Positions 8,159 to 16,551 of a stretch of DNA of 64,000 nucleotides are shown here, in pieces. The notes below the pieces were generated by a model that saw only the letters and a program-made list of their open reading frames with translations, did not search any database and had not been told where the DNA came from. Location: positions 806,001 through 870,000 of the forward strand of contig NZ_OW712331.1 of the NCBI RefSeq assembly GCF_940677205.1, given 5' to 3'. How positions within the stretch are numbered: position 1 is the stretch's first letter; the number at the start of each line of letters is the position of its first letter. The translations under genes and the position numbers were made by a program. The stretch comes from [Clostridium] colinum. Its GTDB lineage: Bacteria > Bacillota > Clostridia > Lachnospirales > CAG-274.

Positions 8159-9033
8159 ATGTTAGTGCAACAAACTATAAATAAAGCAAATATAGGATTT
8201 AAAACAATATTTAATAAAGTTTTTGAAGAAACCTCAACATTGTTTGAAAGGATAGCAACAGTTGTTCCTTCAAATAATAAAATTGAAAGTTATCATTGGC
8301 TAGGTGATTTACCAACACTTAGAAAATGGATAGGGGACAAGGTTGTAAAAAACATACAAGAACACGAATATACAATTAAAAATGAGCCTTTTGAAGCTAC
8401 AATATCTATTAGCAAATTTGATATGCAAGATAATAACTTAGGTATTTATAAGCCACAAGTGGAAAGTTTGGCACAAAGTGCAAAATTGCATCCAGAACAA
8501 TTAGTATTTGAAACATTAGAAGCAGGGTTTATACAAAAGTGTTATGATGGCGTTTCATTTTTTGGTACTCATAAAGTTGGTAAAAAACTTATAAAAACTT
8601 TACAGATAAAAAGTTAACTTTAGAAAACTACATAAGTGCAAGAGAAAGTATGATGAGTTTAAAAAATGAAGAAGGTAAATCTCTTAGAATAATACCAGAT
8701 TTACTGGTAGTACCACCTTGTTTAGAAAAAGAAGCAATGAATATTTTAAAAGCAGATTTTATAAATGGTACGAGTAATACATATAAAGGTACAGCAGAAA
8801 TACTTGTATCAACAGAGTTAACTTCCGAAACAGGCTGGTATTTATTAGATACTAAAAAAGCTATAAAGCCTATTATTTATCAAGAAAGACAAAAAGCTAA
8901 ATTTTTAAGTCTAACAAACGACACAGACGAAACTGTATTTATGAAAGGAAATTATTTATATAGTGTTGAAGCTAGGGGAAATGCAGGGTATGGCTTTTGG
9001 CAAATGGCTTATGGTTCTACAGGTACAGCTTAG
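8159..9033 (+). pseudogene. Major head protein (Mu T-like), frameshifted
   Basis: The major capsid subunit is split into two frames. Frame one (8159-8617) carries the N-terminal half, ending soon after CYDGVSFFGTHKVGK. The C-terminal half (to 9033), starting around TDKKLTLENYISARESMM and including RIIPDLLVVPP, continues in the -1 frame. The shift maps to six A at 8582-8587: with one extra A the frames join into a protein of about 291 residues, close to the 305 of Mu T. An ATG at 8650 could start the second part, but it has no good ribosome binding site. I read it as a single-base loss in a homopolymer or an assembly error; slippage rescue is possible. Confidence 0.75.
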
Positions 9034-9044
9034 AAGGTGGTTAA

Positions 9045-9524
9045 ATGTATTGTACTATTGAAGAAATATTTAAAAACTCTAAAATTGATTTTTTAGAAAT
9101 AGCTTTATCAGACAACTTTACAAATGGTTATGAAGAAGTAGATGAAGAAACAAAGCTTGAAGAAATTAAAAAGATTATAGCAGGGGCAATAGATGACGCC
9201 TCTGCTGAAATAAATGGATATTTACTTAAAAAATATCCTATAAGTTTCTTAAAGAAAAGCAAAGCTATAAATAAATTTTGCAAAGATATTGCCCTTTATA
9301 ACATATTATCAAGAAGTGGTAATGATGAAGATAACAGGGAAAATAACTATTATTTAAGATATAAAAATGCTATAAAATTTTTAGAAAATGTAGCAAAAGG
9401 GACTATTGATTTAACTCCAGATGACAATACAGAAGTTGGAGAAGATATACAAAACAATAGAATAGGTATAAAAATAAAGTCTTCTAAAAAATTGTTTGGT
9501 AGAGCAAATTTAGGTGGTATGTAA
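9045..9524 (+). CDS. Head-tail connector, Mu gp36-like (DUF1320)
   Basis: The 159-residue protein matches DUF1320/gp36-type proteins, which follow the major head gene in Mu-like phages and act near the head-tail connection. Visible features are an N-terminal 'YCTIEEIFKNS' segment, a helix with 'AGAIDDASAEINGYL', and 'KDIALYNILSR' in the middle, the common pattern of this family. It ends on the same bases where the G homologue starts, showing tight operon packing. Confidence 0.82.
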   Translation: MYCTIEEIFKNSKIDFLEIALSDNFTNGYEEVDEETKLEEIKKIIAGAIDDASAEINGYLLKKYPISFLKKSKAINKFCKDIALYNILSRSGNDEDNRENNYYLRYKNAIKFLENVAKGTIDLTPDDNTEVGEDIQNNRIGIKIKSSKKLFGRANLGGM

Positions 9525-10015
9525 TGAGTGTTAGGCTTGATATTGAAATAAGAAGACTGAGTAAAACGCTAAAAAACTTAGAAGATACTAATTTTAAAAC
9601 TATTAATAAAAATATTGCAGTAGGGCTTAGAAAGTCTACTTTAGAAAGATTTAAAAAAGAACAAAGTCCAGACAATAAAAAGTGGGAAAAAAGAAAATAT
9701 GGTAATAGTAGAAAAAAACTTTTAAAAGACACAAGTACTTTGAGAAATAGTATAAAAGCTAAAGCGGATAATAAAATAGCCACAGTAGGAACTAACCTAA
9801 AATATGCTTCTACTCATCAATTTGGAGCTAAAAATAAAAGAATAAAAGCTCGAAATTGTAAATTATTAAAATTTAGAATAGATAACAAATGGATAAGCAC
9901 AAAAGAAGTTACTGTAAATATACCAGCTAGACAATTTTTAGGTATATCTGAAGAAGACAAAAAAGAAATAAAAGATGTATTAGAGTATTATGTTGAAAAG
10001 GCAATAAAAGGTTAA
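9524..10015 (+). CDS. Phage virion morphogenesis protein (Mu G-like)
   Basis: This is a Mu G/P2 S-type tail completion or morphogenesis protein: 163 residues, strongly basic, with the family's 'STLERFKKEQSPDNKKW' segment, a 'SIKAKADNKIATVGTNLKYASTHQFG' core shortened here to AGTNL-like and HQFG elements, and the 'IPARQFLGISEEDKKEI' C-terminal block. In Mu this gene lies just after F; here it lies after gp36, a rearranged order. ATG overlaps the previous stop codon by one base. Confidence 0.85.
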   Translation: MSVRLDIEIRRLSKTLKNLEDTNFKTINKNIAVGLRKSTLERFKKEQSPDNKKWEKRKYGNSRKKLLKDTSTLRNSIKAKADNKIATVGTNLKYASTHQFGAKNKRIKARNCKLLKFRIDNKWISTKEVTVNIPARQFLGISEEDKKEIKDVLEYYVEKAIKG

Positions 10016-10021
10016 TAAAAA

Positions 10022-10516
10022 ATGATAGAAGTTTATACAAGTTACTTGAAAAAATGTCTTAATAATGCAGGTGCTAAAATATTTTATACAAATTTAAAAG
10101 AGTTAGAAACAAGCAATAAAATTGAATTTACAGCTATTTTTGTAGCAAATGAAGATTTAGAAAAATCTTATGGAAAAAGTATTGTTTATAAAAATAATCA
10201 AAAATTTAGACGTATAGAAAAATTTAAAAGAAAAATAAATTTTCAATTATTAATAGGAGATATAAATACATTAAAAGTTGAAAGATTATTTACAAAATTT
10301 ATGTCCGAAATAGATGATAAGTTAATATTAGAAAATGGAGATATTTCTTTTATAGAGTTTGGTAAAGCAGAATATATAGACAAAAAAGACACTATTTTAA
10401 AAAGTGAAATTACATTACAAATAGATATTACATTTACAGAATTAATATATAAAGATTATCTATTTAAAGATATAAGTTGGGGAGGTGATGGAGAATATGC
10501 CAAAGAATCATACTGA
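10022..10516 (+). CDS. Putative tail terminator-like protein (Mu gp37 position)
   Basis: A 164-residue protein with alternating strands and helices and no recognisable catalytic motif. It occupies the place of gp37-type (DUF1834-like) proteins between G and the sheath, which cap the tail tube or sheath. The fragment 'KRKINFQLLIGDINTLKVERLF' and a late 'EITLQIDITFTELIY' strand are consistent with a tail terminator fold. The last 20 bases overlap the following small gene. The assignment is from position and general shape. Confidence 0.55.
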   Translation: MIEVYTSYLKKCLNNAGAKIFYTNLKELETSNKIEFTAIFVANEDLEKSYGKSIVYKNNQKFRRIEKFKRKINFQLLIGDINTLKVERLFTKFMSEIDDKLILENGDISFIEFGKAEYIDKKDTILKSEITLQIDITFTELIYKDYLFKDISWGGDGEYAKESY

Positions 10517-10712
10517 AGAAGTTTTGCAAGAAAAAATAAAAGAAAATTTAAAAGAAGAACTAAAATCTATTGAAGTTTTATCTAAAGAATTAGAAATAAA
10601 ACAAACTATATTAGCTGGTATTATGACTATGAAAGGTTGGCGAAAAGGTAAGATGCTATCTAAAGAAGAATTAGAAGAAGCACTTTTAAGCTTTTTAAAT
10701 AAATCAATATAG
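10497..10712 (+). CDS. Small unknown phage tail-region protein
   Basis: A 71-residue protein rich in Lys, Glu and Leu, likely two or three helices. It lies between the putative tail terminator and the sheath; Mu and relatives have a small gene here too, but I see no clear sequence match. I chose ATG at 10497, 11 bases after GGAGG; GTG at 10485 and ATG at 10488 overlap or crowd the site. A short 'MTMKGWRKGKMLSKEEL' segment suggests a nucleic-acid or protein-binding surface, not a defined domain. Confidence 0.6.
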   Translation: MPKNHTEEVLQEKIKENLKEELKSIEVLSKELEIKQTILAGIMTMKGWRKGKMLSKEELEEALLSFLNKSI

Positions 10713-10724
10713 GAGGTGTAAAAA

Positions 10725-12101
10725 TTGCTATCAAATGTAAAACATACTATTACAGATTTTGGTATAGGTTCTAGTGTTACAAAGGGTGAGGGCTTGCATA
10801 TAAAAATAGGTGTATCTAACATAGAAAGCACTATACCTATAACTATTACCGACAATATGACTAATGATGATATTAGGGAAAAAGTTGGCAATAGTCCACT
10901 TGCAGATAGTTTAATAGATAGCTTATCAAGTGGTTGTAGAACTATATATGCAATGCCAGTTAAAATATCAGAAAATGGAACTATAAAAGAAAAATCTAAA
11001 AAATTAACAACAGGTACTATTACAGTAGAAGGTAACCCAACAAATGCTTTTAAATTAAAAGTAGTTATAGTCAATAGTGGAGCTTTAAATGAAGGTATAT
11101 TTAAGTATTACTTAAATGATTTAGAAAGTGATGAATTGACTATACCTCAAAATAGTACATATTCAGTAGACGGATATGGTGTAAATATAAAATTTACAGG
11201 GGATAATTTTGTAAAAGACGAGTTTATAGAAGTTTATACAACAAGACCTAAAACTAATATATCAAATATTTTAGAAGCCCTTGAATATGTAAAAAAATCT
11301 AATTTAAACTTTGAATTTGTACATATTTTAGGGGAAAGTGAAAAAGAAGTCTGGTCAAGTTTAGTTGTAGAAGAACAAAACTTTTTTAATAAATATAAAA
11401 AGCCTTGTATTTTTGTTTGTGAAGCAAGAAAAATAGGGGATGAAGAAACTATTGACCAGTATGCCGAATACCTTAGAAATGAAAGTAAAGGAATTATATC
11501 AAGAGGTTTACAGGTTGTTGTATCAAGAGCTACTTATATGAGAGATGGAAAAAAAGTAGAAGAAAATTTAGCGTCTAAAATAATGGGTTTATATGCAAAA
11601 TCTAATGTACAGCAGAGTATAGGACAAGTTGATAGTTTTGACATAAAAGGTGTACTTGAACTAATGCCAAAAGGTATGGAAAATATAAACTCTGAACTAG
11701 ATGATTTAGGTTATACCGTAGCTATAACTTATGCAGGTGTAGAAGGTACTTATATAAATAATGCTAGGACTTTTGCAAAAGTAGGTTCAGACTATGAGTT
11801 TGTAGAACGTACTAGAACAATGTATAAAGCAGTTAGAGAAACTCTTATAACAGCTACTTTAAAATTACATAGTCAAGTAGATATGTCAAATCCAGAAGTT
11901 AGCTTAAAGCAAATAACTGAATTTATAAATGTACCAGTTGAAAGAATGGTTGAAAATAAAGAATTATCTTCAGCAAGGGTAATTATACCAAAAGGGCAAG
12001 ATATACTAGCTACAAGTAATTTTAAATTTAAAATAAGAGCTATTCCTATTGGAATATTAAGAGAAATTGAAATTGATATGGGCTTTGAAAATAATATTTA
12101 G
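10725..12101 (+). CDS. Contractile tail sheath protein (Mu L-like)
   Basis: The sheath contracts to drive the tube through the host envelope, so this gene shows the phage is a myovirus. The 458-residue protein has the family layout: an N-terminal beta domain, a middle domain with 'FEFVHILGESEKEVWSSL', and the conserved C-terminal 'YINNARTFAKVGSDYEFVER' plus 'RTMYKAVRETLITATLK' blocks. It starts with TTG, preceded by AGGAGGTG that overlaps the stop of the preceding gene. The tube gene follows 8 bases later. Confidence 0.9.
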   Translation: MLSNVKHTITDFGIGSSVTKGEGLHIKIGVSNIESTIPITITDNMTNDDIREKVGNSPLADSLIDSLSSGCRTIYAMPVKISENGTIKEKSKKLTTGTITVEGNPTNAFKLKVVIVNSGALNEGIFKYYLNDLESDELTIPQNSTYSVDGYGVNIKFTGDNFVKDEFIEVYTTRPKTNISNILEALEYVKKSNLNFEFVHILGESEKEVWSSLVVEEQNFFNKYKKPCIFVCEARKIGDEETIDQYAEYLRNESKGIISRGLQVVVSRATYMRDGKKVEENLASKIMGLYAKSNVQQSIGQVDSFDIKGVLELMPKGMENINSELDDLGYTVAITYAGVEGTYINNARTFAKVGSDYEFVERTRTMYKAVRETLITATLKLHSQVDMSNPEVSLKQITEFINVPVERMVENKELSSARVIIPKGQDILATSNFKFKIRAIPIGILREIEIDMGFENNI

Positions 12102-12109
12102 GAGGTGTT

Positions 12110-12547
12110 ATGGTGCAAAAAGTAAATGGAAAATACTATGATTGGGCTTCAATAGACTTAAATATAGATGGTTTATTAATTGAAGCACAGGAAATAACTT
12201 ATGATGATGAGCTAGAAAAAGAACAAGTTTATGGACTTGGAAATAAGCCACGAGGTTATGGAACAGGTAATTATAAACTTAACTTAAAAATTTCATTTTT
12301 GAGAGAAGACTATGAAGAATTAGTTAATTATTGTAAAAGTAAAGGTATTAGCTTTTATAGTTTAGTTATAGATAAAATAGTAGTTAGTTATGCAGATGAT
12401 GGTGAGCCTATTATTATAGATACTATAACAAAAGTTACGCCAACAAAAAGAAGTAGTGGTGGTAAACAAGGAGATAAAAGTATACTTGTTGATGTAGAGT
12501 TTATAGTTTTTGGTGAAATAGTGATGAATGGTGTTAAACCTATTTAA
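12110..12547 (+). CDS. Tail tube protein (Mu M-like)
   Basis: This 145-residue protein follows the sheath with an AGGAGG site and matches tail tube proteins. These stack as hexameric rings to form the inner conduit for DNA. Visible pieces include 'GKYYDWASIDLNIDGLLI' at the start, 'VYGLGNKPRGYGTGNYK' in the middle, and a long C-terminal beta region. The mix of a loop with GLGNKPRGYG and two beta sheets is typical of tube proteins. There is no sign of fusion or truncation. Confidence 0.85.
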   Translation: MVQKVNGKYYDWASIDLNIDGLLIEAQEITYDDELEKEQVYGLGNKPRGYGTGNYKLNLKISFLREDYEELVNYCKSKGISFYSLVIDKIVVSYADDGEPIIIDTITKVTPTKRSSGGKQGDKSILVDVEFIVFGEIVMNGVKPI

Positions 12548-12576
12548 AAGTTTTATATTATATGGAGGAATTAAAA

Positions 12577-12927
12577 ATGCAAGAAAACAAAAGTCAAGAA
12601 GTAAAAAAAGATTTAATAAATGAAAATGAATTAAAAGAAAAATATGGTAGGGTAATTAAAATTAATGTGGAGCTTGAAGAAATGGGGGAAGATTTAACAT
12701 TTTATTTTAAAGCACCTAACACAGCAAGTTTTAGTAGGTATGTAAGAAATGCTAGTAAAAAACAGTTACAAGCTGGTATTGATTTTTCACAAGAAAATGT
12801 TATTGAAGAACAGAAAGAAAAATTTAAAAATGTTGTTGAAAACTATGTGGGCGTTTCACAAATGGTTACAGCAAAAATATTAGAAATGTTCGGTTTTACA
12901 GATAATATTACAGCAAAAAAGCTTTAG
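12577..12927 (+). CDS. Tail assembly chaperone, short (G-like) form
   Basis: A 116-residue protein from ATG at 12577, preceded by GGAGG at 12564-12568 (an ATG at 12562 overlaps that site). It is acidic and helical. Tail assembly chaperones coat the tape measure during tail assembly and sit between tube and tape measure genes, as here. The last codons before the stop at 12925 are GCA AAA AAG CTT, holding a canonical slippery heptamer A AAA AAG at 12915-12921, from which the longer form is made. Confidence 0.8.
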   Translation: MQENKSQEVKKDLINENELKEKYGRVIKINVELEEMGEDLTFYFKAPNTASFSRYVRNASKKQLQAGIDFSQENVIEEQKEKFKNVVENYVGVSQMVTAKILEMFGFTDNITAKKL

Positions 12928-13130
12928 AAGAGTTAGAAGATGATATAACTTTTTTAGATGAAATAATATTACATATATATAAATATTTGCCAAAACAGTA
13001 CATAAAAAATGATTTATATACAATAAATTTAGAAGAGTTATTTAACTTATATAGCCTATCTAAAAAGGCAAGAGAAATGGAAATGATAACTATGCAAAAT
13101 GCAATAGTTAAAGCTTTTAGTGAAGAATAA
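12577..13130 (+). CDS. Tail assembly chaperone, -1 frameshift (GT-like) product
   Basis: A -1 slip at A AAA AAG (12915-12921) avoids the stop codon and adds 69 residues (ALEELEDDITFLDEI onward) ending at TAA 13128-13130, for about 184 residues in total. The heptamer is in the exact reading frame required for tandem tRNA slippage, the extension has no start codon or ribosome binding site of its own, and this G/GT arrangement is conserved in most long-tailed phages. The extension should bind the tape measure while the G part recruits tube subunits. Confidence 0.8.
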
Positions 13131-13138
13131 TTAAAATA

Positions 13139-13161
13139 GAGTAGGACTTTTAGTCCTACTC
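13139..13161 (-). terminator. Terminator of antisense moron gene
   Basis: A perfect 10-bp inverted repeat, GAGTAGGACT against AGTCCTACTC with a 3-base loop, overlaps the stop codon of the minus-strand gene. On the minus strand it is followed by a T-rich stretch (TATTTTAATTATT). On the plus strand the following bases are not T-rich, so it should stop mainly minus-strand transcription. Confidence 0.7.
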
Positions 13162-13422
13162 AAAATTAAACTTAGGTTTTCTAAGTGTTAATAAATAAAA
13201 ATAGCATTTAGTAGCTAAAGAACTTCTTTTAATAAAATTAATATTACTTATTAAATCATAATCTTTTTTTGATAACACAAAATAACAATATATATAAAAT
13301 GGTATATTATATAAATGAATTAAAAAGCCTATAAAAATAGCTATTAGAAGTGGAATGCAACATATAGCTACAATACCTAAAACTATAAGCAATATAAAAT
13401 ATATAATAGAGAATATACTCAT
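13156..13422 (-). CDS. Small double-pass membrane protein, antisense phage moron
   Basis: An 88-residue protein on the strand opposite to all other phage genes. Residues 1-40 form one long or two short hydrophobic segments (IIYFILLIVLGIVAICCIPL, LLIAIFIGFLI), followed by a short loop and a basic C-terminal tail. The ATG has AGAAGGTG upstream, and the gene has its own consensus-like promoter and its own terminator. Such self-contained genes inserted into late operons (morons) are often expressed in the lysogen and alter the host, for example by excluding other phages. No family was recognised, so that role is an inference. Confidence 0.65.
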   Translation of the reverse strand: MSIFSIIYFILLIVLGIVAICCIPLLIAIFIGFLIHLYNIPFYIYCYFVLSKKDYDLISNINFIKRSSLATKCYFYLLTLRKPKFNFE

Positions 13423-13453
13423 AATAACACCTTCTTAAAAAATTATATACTTA

Positions 13454-13482
13454 ATTATACTATAGATTTTAACAAAAGTAAA
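13454..13482 (-). promoter_or_regulatory. Sigma-A-type promoter of the moron gene
   Basis: Read on the minus strand: TTTACT (13477-13482), a 17-base spacer, then TATAAT (13454-13459). This lies 32 to 60 bases upstream of the moron ATG. Housekeeping-type promoters are not expected inside a Mor-controlled late operon, so it supports expression during lysogeny. Confidence 0.7.
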
Positions 13483-13508
13483 CTGTTATAGATGAAAGGA
13501 GGGGAAAT

Positions 13509-15884
13509 ATGGAGTCTATTTTCAAGTTATCAGTTATAGTAAATATGATTGATAATATGACTGGTGTAAGTAAACAAGTAAATGGTAGTTTACAAGTTTT
13601 AAAAACTGGTTTAGATGGGTTAAATAATAAATTTAAAGAAATGTCAAAAACAGGCTTTTTAATGATAGGTACAGGAACTGTTATTGCAAAATCTTTATTA
13701 ACACCAGTAAAAGCTACTTATGAAACTAAAAAGGCACTAGGAGAGCTTGCAAGTTTAGGATATGAAGATTTACAACTAATAGAAAATAGAGCAAAAGCTT
13801 TTTCAAATGAGTTTGCAGGAACAACAAAAGCACAGTTTATAACAGCTTCTTATGATATAAAAAGTGGTATTGCTGGTTTAACAGATGAAGGTGTAGCAGA
13901 ATTTACTAAACTAGCAGGTTTAACAGCAAAAGCTACAAAATCTACTATTGAAGAAATGACAAGCCTTTTTGCTACAGGTTATGGTATATATAAAGATTAT
14001 TATAGCAACTTATCAGATATTGAATTTGGTGAAATGTTTAGTGCTGGTATATCAAAATCGGTACAGCAATTTAAAACAACAGGTTCTGAAATGGCTAGTG
14101 CAATAGAAAGACTTGGAGGAACAGCTACAAGTGCAAACGTACCACTAGAAGAGCAGTTAGCTATTTTAGGAATGTTACAAGCTACAATGAGTGGTGGTGA
14201 AGCAGGTACAAAATATACAGCCTTTTTAAATAGTGCAGGTAAGGCAGGGCAAAAACTAGGATTAAACTTTACAGATGCAAATAATAGACTATTATCTATG
14301 CCACAAATATTAGAAGAAATTAAAAAGAAATTTGGAGAAACCCTTGATGTAAGTGAAAAATTACAATTACAAGAAGCTTTTGGAACAGAAGAAGCAGTTA
14401 AACTTATAGATTTACTTTACAATAAAACAGGAGATTTACAAAGTAATATATTAACTTTATATGACACAATGGGGCAAGGCACAAGTGTTGCTAGTGGTAT
14501 GGTTGATACTATGACTTCTGTTGATGATGGTCAAAAATTTATATTGTTAAAACAACGTATACAAAACGTAGTAGAAGAAATAGGTAACAATATGCTACCA
14601 GTAGTTAATACTTGGCTTGATAAAGGTGCAGTTATACTTGAACATATAAATGACTGGATTTCTAAAAATGGAGACTTAGTTGGAGATATAGGAATAGTAG
14701 TAGTAAGTATAACAGGCTTAGTTACAACAATAGGAGTACTGAAACTTAGTTTTGGATTAGTAGGTGGGGCAGTAACAACAAGTATAAAAGTGTTTGCTAG
14801 TTTTAATAATGGTATGAAAAAAGTTAAAGATACAATGGATACAGTTAGAATATATGGAATGTATACAGGAGATGTTTTAAAATCATCTACTGGTAAGATT
14901 AAAAATGGTTTAAATTTATTAACTACACCTTTAAAGGCAGTAGGAAAAGGTATTGTATCTTTTGGAAAACAAGCATTTATAACGGCAACAACACAGTTAC
15001 CAGCCTTAATATCTAGTTGTTGGAGTTTTACAACAGCACTTTTAGCTAACCCTATTACTTGGATAGTAATAGCAATAATAGCACTTATAGGAGTTATTAT
15101 TCTATTATGGACAAACTGGGATAAAGTTAGTATTTGGCTTAAAGACACGTGGAATAATATTGTAAATGGTGTTGTGGCAGGTTGGGAATGGTTAAAAGGA
15201 ATATTAGAAGACACGCCTAACTGGTTATTAGTTGTTTTATCAGCTTTTATGCCTTTTATTGGGCTACCATTATTAATTATAAAAAATTGGGATACTTTAA
15301 AAGAAGGGTTTTCAAATATTTGGAATAATATAAAAGAAAGTTTTAATAACTTTTTTACAAACTTTATACCTAATCTTTTAGAAAGTGGTAAAAAAATAAT
15401 GACAACTATTGCAGAAGGTATAAAAAGCAAAGTTATGGCTCCAGTTAATGCTATAAAAAATGGTTTTTCAAAAGTAAGACAATACTTACCATTTTCCGAT
15501 GCAAAAGAAGGTCCTTTATCAGATTTAACTTTATCTGGTAGTAGAATAAATACAACTATTGCAGAAGGTATGAACAAAACGAAAAATATACCAGCAAAAA
15601 TAATAAATGATAGTTTTACAAATGTAAGTAACATTATAGATTTTTATGACTTTAAAAATATAAATGGTTTAGAAAGTACAGATTTAAACAAGCCTAAAAC
15701 AGTTAACCTTAAAGAAATTATTTCAAAAACAGAAAGTAATAGTCAATCTAACAATACAGAAACTAAAAAATATGTAACTAATAATATTAATATACAGTTT
15801 AATGTTAAAGATTTAGAAGACTTAAAAAAAGTAATGTCTTTAGTAGAAGAAATTACAGAAGAAGCAGAAAAAGAAACAGCTTAA
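13509..15884 (+). CDS. Tail tape measure protein
   Basis: At 791 residues this is the longest phage protein. It fixes tail length and travels through the tube. The N-terminal half has the phage TMP family layout: 'LMIGTGTVIAKSLLTPVKAT' and a core with 'ALGELASLGYEDLQLIENRA', 'TSLFATGYGIYKDYY' and 'GMLQATMSGGEAGTKYTAFL'. The second half has two strongly hydrophobic segments near residues 395-425 and 500-535, then Trp-rich repeats ('LLWTNWDKV', 'IIKNWDTLKEGFSNIW') and a helical tail. An AAAGGAGG site precedes the ATG. Confidence 0.92.
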   Translation: MESIFKLSVIVNMIDNMTGVSKQVNGSLQVLKTGLDGLNNKFKEMSKTGFLMIGTGTVIAKSLLTPVKATYETKKALGELASLGYEDLQLIENRAKAFSNEFAGTTKAQFITASYDIKSGIAGLTDEGVAEFTKLAGLTAKATKSTIEEMTSLFATGYGIYKDYYSNLSDIEFGEMFSAGISKSVQQFKTTGSEMASAIERLGGTATSANVPLEEQLAILGMLQATMSGGEAGTKYTAFLNSAGKAGQKLGLNFTDANNRLLSMPQILEEIKKKFGETLDVSEKLQLQEAFGTEEAVKLIDLLYNKTGDLQSNILTLYDTMGQGTSVASGMVDTMTSVDDGQKFILLKQRIQNVVEEIGNNMLPVVNTWLDKGAVILEHINDWISKNGDLVGDIGIVVVSITGLVTTIGVLKLSFGLVGGAVTTSIKVFASFNNGMKKVKDTMDTVRIYGMYTGDVLKSSTGKIKNGLNLLTTPLKAVGKGIVSFGKQAFITATTQLPALISSCWSFTTALLANPITWIVIAIIALIGVIILLWTNWDKVSIWLKDTWNNIVNGVVAGWEWLKGILEDTPNWLLVVLSAFMPFIGLPLLIIKNWDTLKEGFSNIWNNIKESFNNFFTNFIPNLLESGKKIMTTIAEGIKSKVMAPVNAIKNGFSKVRQYLPFSDAKEGPLSDLTLSGSRINTTIAEGMNKTKNIPAKIINDSFTNVSNIIDFYDFKNINGLESTDLNKPKTVNLKEIISKTESNSQSNNTETKKYVTNNINIQFNVKDLEDLKKVMSLVEEITEEAEKETA

Positions 15885-15895
15885 GGTGGTGCTAT

Positions 15896-16549
15896 ATGGG
15901 TGTTATAGATGACAATGACATTAAGGTAAATGGAAAATTGCTTACGGGTATTATAAAGTCCTTAGAAATAAAAGGTAGTGCTATTATTGAAGAATTAGAA
16001 GTTGAAGGTAAAGGTAAAAAGCCTATTCAAGCTACAGGATTTGATGATAGTAGTATAAATATAGAATTAATATTACTAGATGATATACAAGGTAAAACTA
16101 AAGAAGAAAAGTTACAAGTTATACAAGATATTTTTAAATCTAAAAATCAAAAAGTACCTAATATTTATGATATTGTAAATAAGTATATAAATCAAAGGGG
16201 TATATATAAAGTTATAATAAAAGATTTTTCTAGTAAAATAGCTAATAATAAAAGTGAAATATCAGTTAGTTTAAGCCTTAGAGAATACGAAGCAATAACT
16301 ATTAAAGCTAGTAATTCTAAAAAAGTAACTACAACAACAAATAAAAAAGTAACAAGTAATAAAAATGCTACTAACAAGATTAATATTATTAGTAATTCTA
16401 ATAATTTAACTATTAGTGATGATGATTGGGGTAAATATCTTAATGGAAGTAGGGGAACAAGTCCTACTAAAAATAATACAAATAAAGGAAGAACAGACCC
16501 TTTTAAAAACTCTCCTATTAGTCCATATTTTAAAAATAAAAGGGGGTAA
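15896..16549 (+). CDS. Putative tail/baseplate protein after tape measure (XkdP-position)
   Basis: A 217-residue protein with a beta-rich N-terminal 140 residues and a long low-complexity C-terminus of Thr, Asn, Lys and Ser (from about residue 145). It lies between tape measure and the hub protein, where PBSX-like phages have XkdP-like proteins that link tape measure and baseplate. I see the general fold pattern ('NGKLLTGIIKSLEIKGSAII' then 'IQATGFDDSSINIELILLDD') but no LysM domain. The Mu N gene has no counterpart here. Confidence 0.55.
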   Translation: MGVIDDNDIKVNGKLLTGIIKSLEIKGSAIIEELEVEGKGKKPIQATGFDDSSINIELILLDDIQGKTKEEKLQVIQDIFKSKNQKVPNIYDIVNKYINQRGIYKVIIKDFSSKIANNKSEISVSLSLREYEAITIKASNSKKVTTTTNKKVTSNKNATNKINIISNSNNLTISDDDWGKYLNGSRGTSPTKNNTNKGRTDPFKNSPISPYFKNKRG

Positions 16550-16551
16550 AT

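Noticed and set aside
14531-15634. Long open frame on the minus strand inside the tape measure gene
   Set aside because: It is antisense to a clear tape measure gene, has no ribosome binding site and its product is composition-driven hydrophobic sequence; it is a shadow frame.
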